From Ochotona curzoniae (Eukaryota > Chordata > Mammalia > Lagomorpha > Ochotonidae), in contig NW_024466599.1 in assembly GCF_017591425.1 (NCBI RefSeq), positions 76,240,501 to 76,304,500 of the forward strand: a stretch of DNA of 64,000 bases, written 5' to 3'. The stretch's first letter is position 1, and every line of letters starts with the position of its first letter. The translations under genes were made by a program, and so were the position numbers. The notes beneath the pieces are model-generated. The model made no database searches and had not been told where the DNA came from. It worked only from the letters and a program-made list of their open reading frames with translations. Below, one piece after another: positions 11,856 through 22,069 of the stretch.

Positions 11856-12934
11856 ATTCTTGTCAAAGTAATCTATAAATTCAAAGCAAGTTTAAATATC
11901 TTTAATGGGATTTTTTGTAGAATTTGAGCAGTAGCTTCTAAATTTACTTACAGGAGTAAATCTTACATTTTTCCCAATGAAAGACAAAGAGGTGTCTTAA
12001 CATATTCTGTATCCAGACATGTTCTAAAACTATCATTAGTAGATCAGTAAGGCCTGCTTACTTATTCAAGATGGATAAATGCTGTAAGAGAATAGAATGG
12101 CAAACCAGGTAGTGAACTTAATTCAATAAGTGAATTTTGCATAAAATTATAGATCTTTGACAGATTGATAAACAACTGTATGGATTTTCTTTGAAACATG
12201 AAATATGACACGGTCTCCATAAAAAAAAACCACAGGATAAAATGTGATAGCTGAAAACAGACTTTAAGTTCTCAAAAAATATATACATGGATATAATTTA
12301 TTAAAATACATACTAAAATTCGTAAGTGTAAAACTTGATGCATTTGACTGTGTTACAGCTTTCAAAAATATGTATCAAAACTCAGCATACTAATTTTGAA
12401 GACAAAGGACAGACTGAAAGAAGATACTTATATCCAAGAGGCAAGTGAAAACATTAACGTTTGGAATTCTACCTTGTTACCACAAATAAAAAAAGTAGAA
12501 TTGTCTTGACACTGGAATTATAGCTAGTTATTCCAAAAAATAGAAAAATGGAATTAAAATGGTAATAGTATAAACAGATGACATACATAAAACAAATAAA
12601 TTCATAAAAAGATATTCAATACTTAGAATAATAAAAATCCTTTCATGATTGGAGAAAAAAATGAGAACAACTACAAATTAGAGGATTCCTCTGTTGAATC
12701 ACATCATGTAAGTATATAATATGATATTCGAATCCATCCTTTACACACATGCTGGGGATAAAGGCAACCTCCGTTCAGGACTCCCCAGGCAGTGATCCAA
12801 AAATGGCTTCCAGATCTGCTTCTTATTTACCCAGGAAATTGACCCAAACTGTTACCTGTATTGGATTTCATCCTTGTGCCACACAAATAGCTTCCTGTCT
12901 GTGTTCACTGTGAGGTTAAAAAGGTAGGAAAAGT
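11856..12934. other. AT-rich unassigned sequence
   Basis: Very AT-rich, with poly-A patches. I recognise no gene. The part at about 12720-12900 is more complex but unassigned. Confidence 0.45.
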
Positions 12935-13172
12935 GTGGGGCTGGTGTGGCTGTGCAGCAAGTTAATTAGCCACCCCGTGGTACCAGCATCCCATACGGGC
13001 ATCAGATCATATTCAGGTTATTCTATTTACAATGCAGCTCTCTGCTTGTGGTCTGGGAAATCAAACCAGCTCAGCTCTGTCCTTGAGGCTATTTGGGGAG
13101 TTAGCCAGCAAAACAAACATTCTGTCTCTATATAAAATCTGCTTTTCAAATAAAAATAAACAAATCTGTGAA
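12935..13172 (+). mobile_element. Old CSINE, sense, partial
   Basis: The head 'GGGGCTGGTGTGGCTGTGCAGCAAGTTAA', 'CAGCATCCCATACGGGCATC', 'CAGCTCTCTGCTTGTGGTCTGGG', 'ATTTGGGGAGTTAGCCAGCA' and the tail 'CTGCTTTTCAAATAAAAATAAA' identify it. The CTTTTCAAATAAA tail marks the older, rabbit-like subfamily. The 'CTGGGACCCTGCACCC' middle block is mostly lost. Confidence 0.8.
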
Positions 13173-13183
13173 AATGTGATAGG

Positions 13184-13478
13184 TGGTCTGCCGCGCTAAC
13201 CCTAGCAGCTAAAGTCCTCACCCTGTACACACCAGAATCTCTTGTGGACATCGATTCCAATTCCAGAAGCTCCACTTCCCATCCAGCTCCCTGCTTGTGG
13301 CCTGGAAAAGCAGTGGACCCAGAAGCCTTGGGCCCCTGCACCCATGTGGGAGACCCGGAAGAAGTTCCTGGCTCCTGGCTTCAGATTGATATAGTTCAGA
13401 CGATTGCAGCAATTTGGGGAGTGAATCAACGGACAGAAGATCATCCTCTTTGTCTGTTCTCCTCTCTGTATATCTGGT
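13184..13478 (+). mobile_element. Pika-type CSINE, sense
   Basis: 'CTAAAGTCCTCACCCTGTACACACCAG', 'AGCTCCACTTCCCATCCAGCTCCCTGCTTGTGGCC', 'TGCACCCATGTGGGAGACCCGGAAGAAG', 'ATTTGGGGAGTGAATCAACGGACAGAAGATC' and 'CTCCTCTCTGTATATCT' occur in order. It lies directly behind an older CSINE in the same orientation and abuts an L1 3' piece, where its A-rich tail seems to be missing. Confidence 0.88.
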
Positions 13479-13650
13479 TAAACAAACTGTGGTATATCTA
13501 CTCCATGGAATATTATTCAGCTAATAAGAAGAATGAAATTATTCTATTTACAACCAGGTGGTCCCAACTAGAGAGCATTATGCTCAGTGAAATGAGTCAA
13601 TCACAAAAGGACAAATATCATATATTCTCTCTTATATAAGGAATCCAATA
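13479..13650 (+). mobile_element. LINE-1 3' UTR fragment, sense
   Basis: Contains the widely conserved L1 3' motif series 'AACTGTGGTATATCTACTCCATGGAATATTATTCAGC', 'AAGAATGAAAT', 'CCCAACTAGAGAGCATTATGCTCAGTGAAATGAGTCAATC' and 'GGACAAATATCATATATTCTCTC'. It is a fragment only; no ORF2 sequence is present just upstream. Confidence 0.88.
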
Positions 13651-13655
13651 ACATT

Positions 13656-13690
13656 TAAATATATATATATATTTAATATATATATATATG
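13656..13690. repeat. (AT)n palindromic microsatellite
   Basis: Two AT runs meet at a central TTTAA, so the stretch is close to self-complementary. Confidence 0.9.
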
Positions 13691-14331
13691 ATGGGGGAAC
13701 TATTGCTTTTATAATTCCAAAAAGCTGAGAATTTACAGATTATATTTTCTGACCATTGAACTAGAAAAAAAAAAGTGGGAAAAAATAGAAAAGGAATGCA
13801 GTAAAAGAAAACATAGAAAAGTAAACATAGAAAATTAAAACAACGTGAAACTCTTACTTCCCCAAAGACAAAACAACAAAAAGTCAACCCAACACTGTAG
13901 TGATACAGCCTCATTGCTTGGAAATTCAGTATTGTCCTTCTTAATAATCTATATCAAGGATGTAGTAAACACTGAACAGGCACAGGAGATTAAAGGTGAT
14001 TTAATAAAAATAACACTGAAATCAGGGACACAGTGCACAGTCTTAGAAGCCTGTATCAACAGGAAGTTCACCCCTGAGGATAAGAAACTGTTACCTTATC
14101 AGAAAGTTTAAAGAAGTTGCTGTGTCAAAAACATAAGTGAACATAAGAAAAATTAAGCTTATCATCATAAATATTAAAAAAAAGTAATAAAGGAAAATAA
14201 TAAGCTACTGACCCAGCCAGTGCTAAAATGAAGAGCAGTTTTCAACGTTGGGGACAAACACACTTGTTTGCCAACTTTGAATCTTGATTTTCTATCAGTT
14301 GAAATAGATTAGTATTTTTGATATGCAAGAT
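13691..14331. other. Unassigned AT-rich sequence
   Basis: Possibly a decayed continuation of the L1 3' UTR at its start. An 88-codon ORF at 13845-14111 on plus has no recognisable family. No gene is called. Confidence 0.4.
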
Positions 14332-14344
14332 GCAGTTTACTTTT

Positions 14345-14668
14345 TTTTTTTTAAAAAAAGATTTATTTATTTTATTGGAAAGTCAGACATACAGAGAGGA
14401 GGAGAGACAGAGAGGAAGATCTTCTGTCTGATGATTCACACCCCAGGTGACAGCAACGGCTGGTGCTGCACCGATCCGAAGCCAGGAACCAAGAACTTTT
14501 TTCTGGGTCTCCCACGCATGTGCTTTGGACTGTCCTTGGCTGCTTTCCCAGGCCACAAGCAGGGAGCTGGATGGGAAGTGGAGCTGCTGGGATTAGAACT
14601 GGTGCCCATATGGGATCCCGGGGCATTCAAGGCAAGGACCTTAACTATTACACCATCGCGCTGGGCCC
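14345..14668 (-). mobile_element. Pika-type CSINE, antisense, with 13-bp TSD
   Basis: The reverse-complemented A-tail (T run then TTAAAAAAAGATTTATTTATT) is followed by the full element. It passes through 'GATCTTCTGTCTGATGATTCAC', 'GGGTCTCCCACGCATGTGC', 'CCAGGCCACAAGCAGGGAGC' and 'GGGATTAGAACTGGTGCCCATATGGG' to the head 'GCGCTGGGCCC'. The direct repeat GCAGTTTACTTTT flanks it at 14332-14344 and 14669-14681. The longest ORF in the window (14323-15000, 225 codons) is largely translation of this SINE. Confidence 0.97.
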
Positions 14669-14681
14669 GCAGTTTACTTTT

Positions 14682-15289
14682 AATGTACTCTTTTCTTTGG
14701 AATCTATTGGAAGATTTTTATCTGGTCAATTTAAAAATCCTAAAAATGAAAACAGGCAAAAATGGAAGAGAACGCATCTCAAAGCAATACAGTAACAGAG
14801 AAATTGGAAGAAGCCACTGGAATACACTTAAAGGGTCAGCTAGTCCAGGCTCCAGCCAGAGCAAGGGGACCGAGGTATCAAGTATGTTACAGGAAAAGGG
14901 AAGTTATGCCAAGGTGCTGGAAAAAAAATATCTTTGCCAGTTTGAACTCAGTAAAAATCTCAAGGAAATCAATAGGCCTGATGAACAACAGGCTTCATAA
15001 TTAAAAATATCAGTGCGGTGGCCAGAACAAATTTTCAGTGACACTTTAGAGACCCCTGATGTGGGGAAGCATGTTCCGAGGGTGTTTCTGGAGTGGTTAT
15101 GATGAGGCGTTGTTGTCTTTGTTACTGCAGGATTGAGAAAACCTTTGCAAGGTTGATTCACAAAGTCCACCTTAGTGAACCCAATGACTCAATAACATGC
15201 TGCTGGCTTGGCCAGGAGAGACTGTTGTGCTTTCTGTTCTTGGATGAGACACTCAACTTGCCCTGTTGGCTTTGATGAGTTGGCTGTCA
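14682..15289. other. Unassigned noncoding sequence
   Basis: Complex sequence without recognised repeat or gene character. The ORF running in from the upstream SINE ends at 15000. Confidence 0.4.
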
Positions 15290-16340
15290 TGTCCCCCACG
15301 TGAATCTGGACTTGTTATCCTCTGCATAGGCATCAGCCCCTGAGGAGGTCCAGTGCCCATCCCAGACTTGGCTCTTCATGTGACTTGGTGGAGCCTGGTC
15401 AGGCCCATGCCATAACCATTCTGGCTCTTCTGAGCACCAGTGAATGCTGGAGCCTAGACCGGTCTGGCCCGCACCCAGACCCAGCCCACACTCATGCCAA
15501 TGGGTGTTGTAGCCTTTCCCAGTTTAGCCACCTATAGTCCCAGCTCTCGTACTCGCTAATGGGAGCTTCCACCAAGCAGGGGAGTTCCAGAGTTCCTCTT
15601 TCAGGCTCCTTTGGTTTTGCTTGTGTTGGTGAATTTTTTGACCCACTCTATCATGGTCTACCCACAATCTCTGCTCTTTCTAACTGGTGGGCATGGCCCA
15701 AGACCTGTCTTGACTCTCATGTATGTCAGAGGATATTGTGGCCTGGCCTAGCCCAGCCTGTTCCCAGACCTGGATCACACAAATGCCTGGTCTGGCCTGT
15801 CTCCAATTGAAGTTCTTGTGTTTGCCAGTAAGAGTGTAGCCTAGTAGGAGAGTTCCCTAAATTCCCTTACTGCACCTAATCCCAACCCTGGATTTCATGC
15901 TCGCTAGCATTTGCAGTAATCCTGTTTGGCATGATGTACCCTCAGTCCTGGCCTTTGCATGTGCTGGTGGCTGCTGCAATCTGACCCAGCCTGTCCTCCT
16001 CCCAGCCCCAGCTCCCATGAGTGCCAGGTGGGTTCTTGCCGTCTTGGCAGCTGCCTTGGTCTGATCCTGGCATGCCCTTTGGCTTCCCCCTTCTAAATAA
16101 CTCCATCTCAGCTCCCTTGTCGAGCTATGAGTGCAGTGGCCCAGTTCATGGAAGCCCCAAGAAGTAATCCCTGCCCTGTGAAGCATGCCCTCAGCTGCTC
16201 CCGCTGCAGTCTGTCCCCAGATTCCATTCCTTGAACGAAATGCAGCCCCTCCCACCTGGGGACCAGGGTGGTATGCCTTGGCTTAGAGAGAGAGAGAGAG
16301 AGAAAGAGAGAGAGCGAGAGAGAATAAACAACCATGCTGG
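15290..16340 (-). mobile_element. VNTR retroposon copy 3 (antisense, lacks 3' end)
   Basis: It begins in the tandem body ('GAGGAGGTCCAGTGCCCATCCCAG', 'CCCAGACTTGGCTCTTCATG'), without the 3' unique domain seen in copies 1, 2 and 4. Units such as 'CCCAGCTCTCGTACTCGCTAATGGGAGC' and 'GGCCTGGCCTAGCCCAGCCTG' repeat at irregular spacing to about 16020. The 5'-side segment 'CATGGAAGCCCCAAGAAGTAATCC' resembles 57640-57680 and 5825-5845, which supports one family. A (GA)n tract closes it. ORFs inside are products of the GC-rich tandem body, not genes. Confidence 0.65.
16286..16322. repeat. (GA)n microsatellite
   Basis: A GAGAGA run with minor interruptions at the 5' edge of VNTR retroposon copy 3. Confidence 0.95.
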
Positions 16341-16709
16341 CACACTGGTATACTTAACACAAATTTGGTATTAGCCAGGCTCAACATACCATCAGCTATA
16401 GGCTGATTTTCTAGCAACAGATGCTAGGTACAAGTTCATAGATAAAATTTTAACAATATAATGCTATTCACTCCAAACCTTCCTTCTTTTATTTATTTTT
16501 TTTTAGTTTTTAAATAATATATTTTAAATTTACATTACAGGAAATGAGCTTAATGTTTCATCCAATAAAAAGTTTAGTAACTTAAAAGCAAAGCATTTCC
16601 AGCTTATTGGGACTATAGGCAGTGGCTATTAACAGTAATTTAATGGGAAAATGACCATTTCACCCATATCCTATTAACAAAACCACAGGTCATTAAAACT
16701 ATACCCATA
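16341..16709. other. AT-rich unassigned sequence
   Basis: Includes T-rich tracts around 16490-16530. No gene is seen. Confidence 0.45.
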
Positions 16710-16719
16710 TAAGATTCTT

Positions 16720-17038
16720 TTGCTTTTTTAAAAAAAGATTAATTTATTTTCATTGGATTATCAGATATACGGAGAGGGGGAGAGACAGAGAGAAAGATCT
16801 TCCATCGGATGGTTCACTCCGCAAGCGGCCGCAATGGCTGGAGCTGAGCCAATCTGAAACCATGATCCCAGATCCTCTTGAGGATCCCTTTGAGGCGTCC
16901 TCAACTGCATTCCCAGGTCACAAGTAGGGAGCTGGATGAGAAGCAGGGCTGCCAGGACTAGAACTGGTGCCCCTATGGGATCCTGGTGTGCTCAAAGCGA
17001 GGACTTTAGCTGCTAGGCTATTGCACCAAGCCCTCCAT
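16720..17038 (-). mobile_element. CSINE, antisense, with 10-bp TSD
   Basis: It reads from the reverse-complemented tail 'TTTAAAAAAAGATTAATTTATTTTC' through 'GATCTTCCATCGGATGGTTCACTCC', 'CCAGGTCACAAGTAGGGAGC' and 'GAACTGGTGCCCCTATGGG' to the head 'TTGCACCAAGCCC'. The direct repeat TAAGATTCTT flanks it (16710-16719 and 17039-17048). The region between the GATCC and the ACTGC box is somewhat rearranged relative to the common form. Confidence 0.92.
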
Positions 17039-17317
17039 TAAGATTCTTAACCATTGCTTTGCTAAATGCATAAAACTTTATTTTATACATTTTTATACAA
17101 AACCAAACTGGCAAAGATTGCTTCCTTTGACTGTTTGGCATAACTTCCCTTTTCTCTGTAAAAAGGAAAAATATATCAGCAATACTTATCTATACACAAG
17201 TACTTCTTCTTTGATCTTTATTGATCGTTTTCTTTTTCTTATTAATTTATGAATAAAAATTTTACCCATATGGGGACAAATTTATTAATTTCCTTCTTTT
17301 ATATTAATCAGCTCCCA

Positions 17318-17510
17318 CACGCCCCACACTGGGAACCCTGGGATGGTTGGGAGGGTGGGCGTGTCTTCTCCCTTTGTCTCTCTCCTTCCCCCAGGTACAG
17401 GAAGAAAAAGAGTGAATGTAAAAAATGGTCTTACCCACTTTTGCGTTCTTTGAGCCTCATCACCCTAATCAACTATGCAAAGGTCATCAAAATAAAACAA
17501 TGATTTTAAA
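17318..17510 (+). mobile_element. VNTR retroposon copy 4: 5'-truncated 3' end with 12-bp TSD
   Basis: A 193-bp piece containing only the 3' domain: 'GCCCCACACTGGGAACCCTGGGATGG', the pyrimidine-rich 'CCCTTTGTCTCTCTCC' and the end 'CACCCTAATCAACTATGCAAAGGTCATCAAAATAAAAC'. It is flanked by the perfect direct repeat AATCAGCTCCCA at 17306-17317 and 17511-17522. This fixes the true 3' terminus of the family and shows the 5' truncation typical of L1-driven reverse transcription. It sits in the 3' UTR of the old minus-strand L1. Confidence 0.9.
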
Positions 17511-17794
17511 AATCAGCTCCCATGTATACATGAAGACACATGGTACTTATTTTTCTGAGTCTTACTTCACAAAACATGATGTTCTGCATTTGAATTCCTT
17601 TTTAATAGCTGAATAATATTCCATTGTCTGTCGTGAGCAGCCCTGCTATAAACACTGTAGCCAAGGTCATTCTTTCACATAAAATGTCATGTCATCTTGG
17701 TACAGGCTCAATAGTGGGATTCATGGATTATATGGAAAGTCTATTTCTAGTTGGTATTCCTTTGGAAGATTTCAATATGTTTATTTTTGGAACT

Positions 17795-18053
17795 GGGGAA
17801 TTACAGAGGTAGAGAGGGGAAGGCATAGAGATGTTTTCAATTTCATGTTCACTTCTCAAATTGCAAGGAGCTTCTTCCAGGTCTCCCACGTGGGTGCAGG
17901 GGCCTAAGGCTTTGGGCCGTCCACTTCTGCCTTCTCAGGCCTCAAGCAGGGAGCTGGATGGGAAGAGGAGCAGTTGGGAGATGAACAGGTGCCTGCACGA
18001 GATCCCAGCAGATACAAGGCGAAGACTTAGCCAATAGGCTCTCATGCAGGGCC
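17795..18053 (-). mobile_element. CSINE, antisense, internally shortened
   Basis: Starts with 'GAATTACAGAGGTAGAGAGGG', loses much of the GATCTTC region, then carries 'AGCTTCTTCCAGGTCTCCCACGTGGGTGCAGG', 'CTCAAGCAGGGAGCTGGATGGG' and the head 'CATGCAGGGCCC'. It lies within the old L1, between its 3' UTR and ORF2 C-terminal region. Confidence 0.82.
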
Positions 18054-18901
18054 CATTTTTTTCATATACTTGTTAATCATTTTTACTTTTTTCTTTTGAG
18101 AACTGCTTATAGAATGAGCCCACATGTTGTTGTCGAGTTTTAATTTTTTATATACTCTTGATATTGATCACATATTGATCAGATAGATAGCTTATACTTA
18201 TGTTCGGTGTCTCTTCTCCCCAGTGACCATGTTGTTTATAAACTCATTTGTTTACCTGTGTTTTTATTGCCTATACTTCGTAGTTTTGTCCAAAAAAGTC
18301 ATCCCCTAGACCTGTGTTTTGAAGTGCTTTTGGTGTTTTTTTTTTTTTTCCAGCAACTTCGTATACTCACGTGCTAAATGCAGATTTTGCATTCATCTTG
18401 AACTGAAGTGGACTGTTGTGGTGAGAGCTATAGATCGAATTTAACTGTTGAACATATGTACATCCGGCTTTGTCATGAGCATTTGCTGAAAAAGATTTCC
18501 TTACCACACAGTACGGTCTGAGCAATTTTGTCAACAACCAGTTGTATTTATATAGATTAATTTCTGCACTTGATGTTCTGTTATTAAGATGTATATGTTT
18601 GTTTTGATGTTGGTGACAAGCTGTTTCAATTGCCATAAATCTCATATTGTGCTTCGGTGCGGGATGCTGTGATGGTTTCAGCTTGATTGTTCTTGCTCAG
18701 AATCTCAGCAGATATCATGGGCTTTACCTGGATGTTAGTTTTTTTTTTTTTTTAATTCTGTGAAAAAATGGCCTTGGTATTTTAAAAATAATGATTGTGT
18801 TGAAATTGCTTTAGATAGAACAGACATTTTAATAATATGGATTTGTTTCAATCCATGAACAAGGAATTTACATTATTGTATCTTTTTTTATTTTATTATT
18901 T

Positions 18902-19237
18902 TTTTTTATTTTTAAAGATTTATTTTTATTATTATTTTTTTTATTGGAAAGGCAGATATACAGAGAGGAGAGACCGAGAGGAAGATCTTCCGTCCGATGA
19001 TTCACTCCCCAAGTGAGCGCAACGGGCCGATACTATGCCGATCTTCGGAGCCTCTTCCGGGTCTCCCACGCGGGTGCAGGTTCCCAAAGCTTTGGGCCGT
19101 CCTCAACTGCTTTCCCAGGCCACAGGCAGGGAGCTGGAAGGGAAGCGGGGCTGCCGGGATTAGAACCGGCGCCCATATGGGATCCCGGGTGTGCAAGGCG
19201 AGGACCTTTAACCACTTGCACCACCACGCCGGGCCCC
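18902..19237 (-). mobile_element. Young pika-type CSINE nested in VNTR retroposon
   Basis: A well-preserved antisense copy. It runs from the reverse-complemented tail through 'TTATTGGAAAGGCAGATATACAGAGAGGAG', 'GGGTCTCCCACGCGGGTGCAGG' and 'GGGATTAGAACCGGCGCCCATATGGG' to the head 'CACGCCGGGCCC'. The 13-bp repeat TATTTTATTATTT flanks it at 18889-18901 and 19238-19250, so it inserted into the A-rich tail of the VNTR retroposon. It is one of the least diverged SINEs here and hence among the youngest insertions. Confidence 0.96.
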
Positions 19238-21419
19238 TATTTTATTATTTAAAAAAATTTTTTTTTAATAAAATTTATTTTGACATTCTTTACATAGTTA
19301 ATTAGGGTAAGAAGGTTCAAGGGCTACAGAAAAGTGGATAATACTAGTATGTTTTCCATATTGTTACCTTCATGTTTAAAGGGGGATATTAAGGGAGAAG
19401 GCCCACCCAATTTCCCACCCTCCCAGGGCCCGGATGTAGGGCCATGCTCTCAGACACTTGCGCAAGTGGTTTTGATATTGCCACAGTTATGAATCGCTGT
19501 CAATCTTGCCACTCCAAGCACTATGAGGTCTTTGAAAAATACACTGACATAGTCCATCATAGCTGAGATGGTTGGTTGACCTGTTCTGTCTTCTCTCTTT
19601 TCTTCATTAGGGTTCTGAGTCCAGCATTTAGATTAGGAAGATCTCCAAAGAAACTTCTTGTATGTGCTAACAAGTACAGGGCCTGGCACCGTCCATCGCT
19701 CCAATCAGCTGGTGGTTGCAATTGCTGGGTTGGTTCTGTTTTCATTCCCGACTTCCACTGGAACCAATGGGTGTTGCAGTCCAGCCTGGTTCTGCCCAGC
19801 ACATACTTGGCCCTCACATAAACCAGTGGGAGCTGCAGCCTAGTTGGAGCGACCCACAATAACCCCCACCAGGCTTGCCCCCTGCCCTGGTTTGCCAGTA
19901 AGTGTAGCAGTAATCCAGTCTGTCCCACATCCCATTCCACCCCAGCCGCTATCTTAGTTTTATGTCCTCCTATGGAAATGGTAACCCAAGAGGGATGAGC
20001 CCACTATTTCCCTCCCAGGCCTCTCCCACTCCCAGATTCTAGCTGATGCTGCGTCTAAGCCCAAACAACCCTCGCCCACTTTAATTTTGTTTGCACCAGT
20101 AGGAATAATCCGCCCAGTCCAGCTTTTCCCTGATCTAGTCCACATGAAGCGGACAGGTATGGTAGCTCTGCCTAGTCTGGTCTGTCCCCATCCCAGCCTA
20201 TGCTCTCCTGCGGAAGTAGCTGTCCAGCAAAGGAACCCTCCCTTATTCCCCTGCTGGCTCTGCCCACTTCCTTTCTTGTTCTCAGGCTGGTTGGGTGTTG
20301 CGGTCCCTTCCGGTACAGGCAACCTCACCTCGGCATTCCAAATTGTGCACTAGTCTTTGTTGCGACCAAACCTGGGTCGACCCACACTGGTGCCTGGATT
20401 TGCCAGTGGATGATGTGGACAGATTCAGCCTGGTCTTGCCCCCACATCTGCCAATTGTATGCCAGTGGGTAGCTTTCCATGGCCTTTTCTGGGCTGTTTC
20501 CTATCATGTTTCTTGCGCTTACCTGCCGGGTCTGTGTCCTGCCAGAGGAGTTGCCCAGGCTCCTCCATCAGAACCTCTCCCAATGCCAGGTTTCACGCTT
20601 ACCAGTGGGACCATGAGCCAACCCTACTCAGTCCACCTTCTGTCATAGCAGGAACTGTGGCTTTTCCTGACTGGCCTTCCACCCAATCTGGTTCTTGCTG
20701 TTGGATGTTCCAGCCCAGCCATGGTTAGTCCATACCCACGCATGGCTCACACATGGCTCAGTAGGGGTTTGAGACCTTGCCTAGTCCATCCCACATCTGC
20801 CCTGGTCCTCCAGGACACCAGGGGGCGTTGGGGTCCGGCCCAGTTCGGTGCATTCAATCCCAGTCCACACTTGTGCCAAGGGAGACTACAACTGTTTCCA
20901 GATTAGAATGCAGCCCCCTTCCAGGCCATGCACCTCTTTGTGGGAACCTCAGCCCAGCTAGGGTTGTCCCCTTTGCTCCCCAACCGGGTCTGTTCCCAGC
21001 CATAGATCACTTGCCTGCCAGTGGATGCTCTGACTCAGCTTGGCACAGCTCCTCACTTGTCCCGAACTCTGCCTTAGACACTGTGGCTTAGCGTCCCTGG
21101 CTCCCGCAGACCAGTAGGTACAAGAGCCTAGCTTGGCATGACCTTTGCTCCCTCCTGGTTTCTAGTTTTACTTGTGGGCTAAGGTTTGCTCAGTCGTGCC
21201 TAATCTACTCTGTTCCCTTACCAGTTGACACATTAGCCAGCTGTTGGAGCTACTTTTGCAGGACAAGCCCCAAGCCATAGCTTCTGCATGGACTGGTATT
21301 TGGTGCTCAGCATTAGTAGTGATTACAAGTTTTACAAAGGAAGAGTTACTGCCTGTTTCAGGTCCAAGAAGCACAATGGGTTCAACCTGGAGCTAATTAA
21401 GCAGTGACTCAAAGAACCA

Positions 21420-21562
21420 AATCACCAGAGCTCCCTGACCGGGCGGCCAGCAGGCAGAGCCTGGCACCAAATGGCGCACTGGCCGCCTTGGGAACAGCTC
21501 ACCATGTGCCCATGACAGCCGTCCGGGATCCAGGCATGAGGCGCCCCGTCCTGAGACCCACC
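21420..21562 (-). promoter_or_regulatory. GC-rich 5' module of VNTR retroposon copy 5 (possible internal promoter)
   Basis: This is the transcript-sense 5' end of the complete copy. It has several CpG dinucleotides ('GACCGGGCGGCC', 'GCCGTCCGGGATCC', 'GAGGCGCCCCGTCC' on plus), against a CpG-poor background. Position and composition suggest a promoter or 5' leader, but no defined promoter motif was identified, so the role is an inference. Confidence 0.35.
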
Positions 21563-21747
21563 ACATTATTGTATCTTTGTTGATTTCTTTCATCATTATT
21601 TGGTAATTTTTACTGAAGGAATCTTTCACTTCTTTGATTCTTTGATTAAGTTTATTCCTAGATATTTGGTTTGTTGCTATTATGAATGTGATTTCTTTCT
21701 TGATTCCTCTTTCTGTGAGTTCATCATGTGTATATAAAAAAGCCGTG

Positions 21748-22066
21748 GCCCAGCGTGGTGGCCTAGTGGCTAAAGTCCTCTCCCTGAAAGTGCCAGGATC
21801 CCGCATGGGTGCTGGTTCTAATCCCGGTAGCTCCACTTCCCATCCAGCTCCCTGCCTGTGGCCTGGGAAAGCAGTCAAGGACGGCTCAAAGCCTTGGAAC
21901 CCTGCACCCGCGTGGGAGACCTAAAGGAGGTTCCTGGCTCCTGGCTTCGGATCAGTGCAGCACCGGCCGTTGCAGTCACTTGGGGAGTGAATCATTGGAC
22001 AAAAGATCTTCCTCTCTGTCTTTCCTCCTCTGTATATCTGACTTTGTAATAAAGATATATATTTTT
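21748..22066 (+). mobile_element. Young pika-type CSINE, sense
   Basis: The full-length order is 'GGCCCAGCGTGGTGGCCTAGTGGC', A-box-like 'TAGTGGCTAAAGTCC', 'GGTTCTAATCCCGG' (B box), 'TCCCTGCCTGTGGCCTGGG', 'CCTGCACCCGCGTGGGAG', 'CACCGGCCGTTGCAGTCACTTGGGGAGTGAATCATTGG' and the tail 'CTGACTTTGTAATAAAG'. It interrupts the old L1 ORF2 region. A clear TSD could not be fixed. Confidence 0.95.
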
Positions 22067-22069
22067 TAA

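Larger units (their letters stand above)
18886..21562 (-). mobile_element. VNTR retroposon copy 5 (antisense, complete, 16-bp TSD)
   Basis: This best-defined copy interrupts the ORF2 region of the old L1. The perfect 16-bp direct repeat ACATTATTGTATCTTT flanks it at 18870-18885 and 21563-21578. Read on minus, it has a GC-rich CpG-containing 5' module (about 21562-21420), a degenerate tandem body (about 21250-19620), a unique 3' domain (about 19600-19380, with the antisense 'GCAAGTGGTTTTGATATTGCC') and an A-rich 3' end with AATAAA-type sequence. Without the nested CSINE it is about 2.3 kb. There is no ORF1 or ORF2 homology, so it appears to be a complete non-autonomous unit. ORFs of 120 codons or so inside the body are not credible genes. 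Confidence 0.85.

Noticed and set aside
13845..14111. 88-codon ORF that at first looked like a processed pseudogene fragment
   Set aside because: No protein family could be named, and the reading frame starts and stops within AT-rich DNA without a poly(A) tail or TSD.
14323..15000. 225-codon plus-strand ORF, the longest in the window
   Set aside because: Nearly half is translation of the antisense CSINE at 14345-14668, and the rest has no family resemblance. It is SINE-derived and not a gene.
19557..20728. Several 80-127 codon overlapping ORFs with a Pro, Ser, Trp-rich look
   Set aside because: They occur in many frames at once in the GC-rich tandem body of the VNTR retroposon and reflect low stop-codon density, not coding function.
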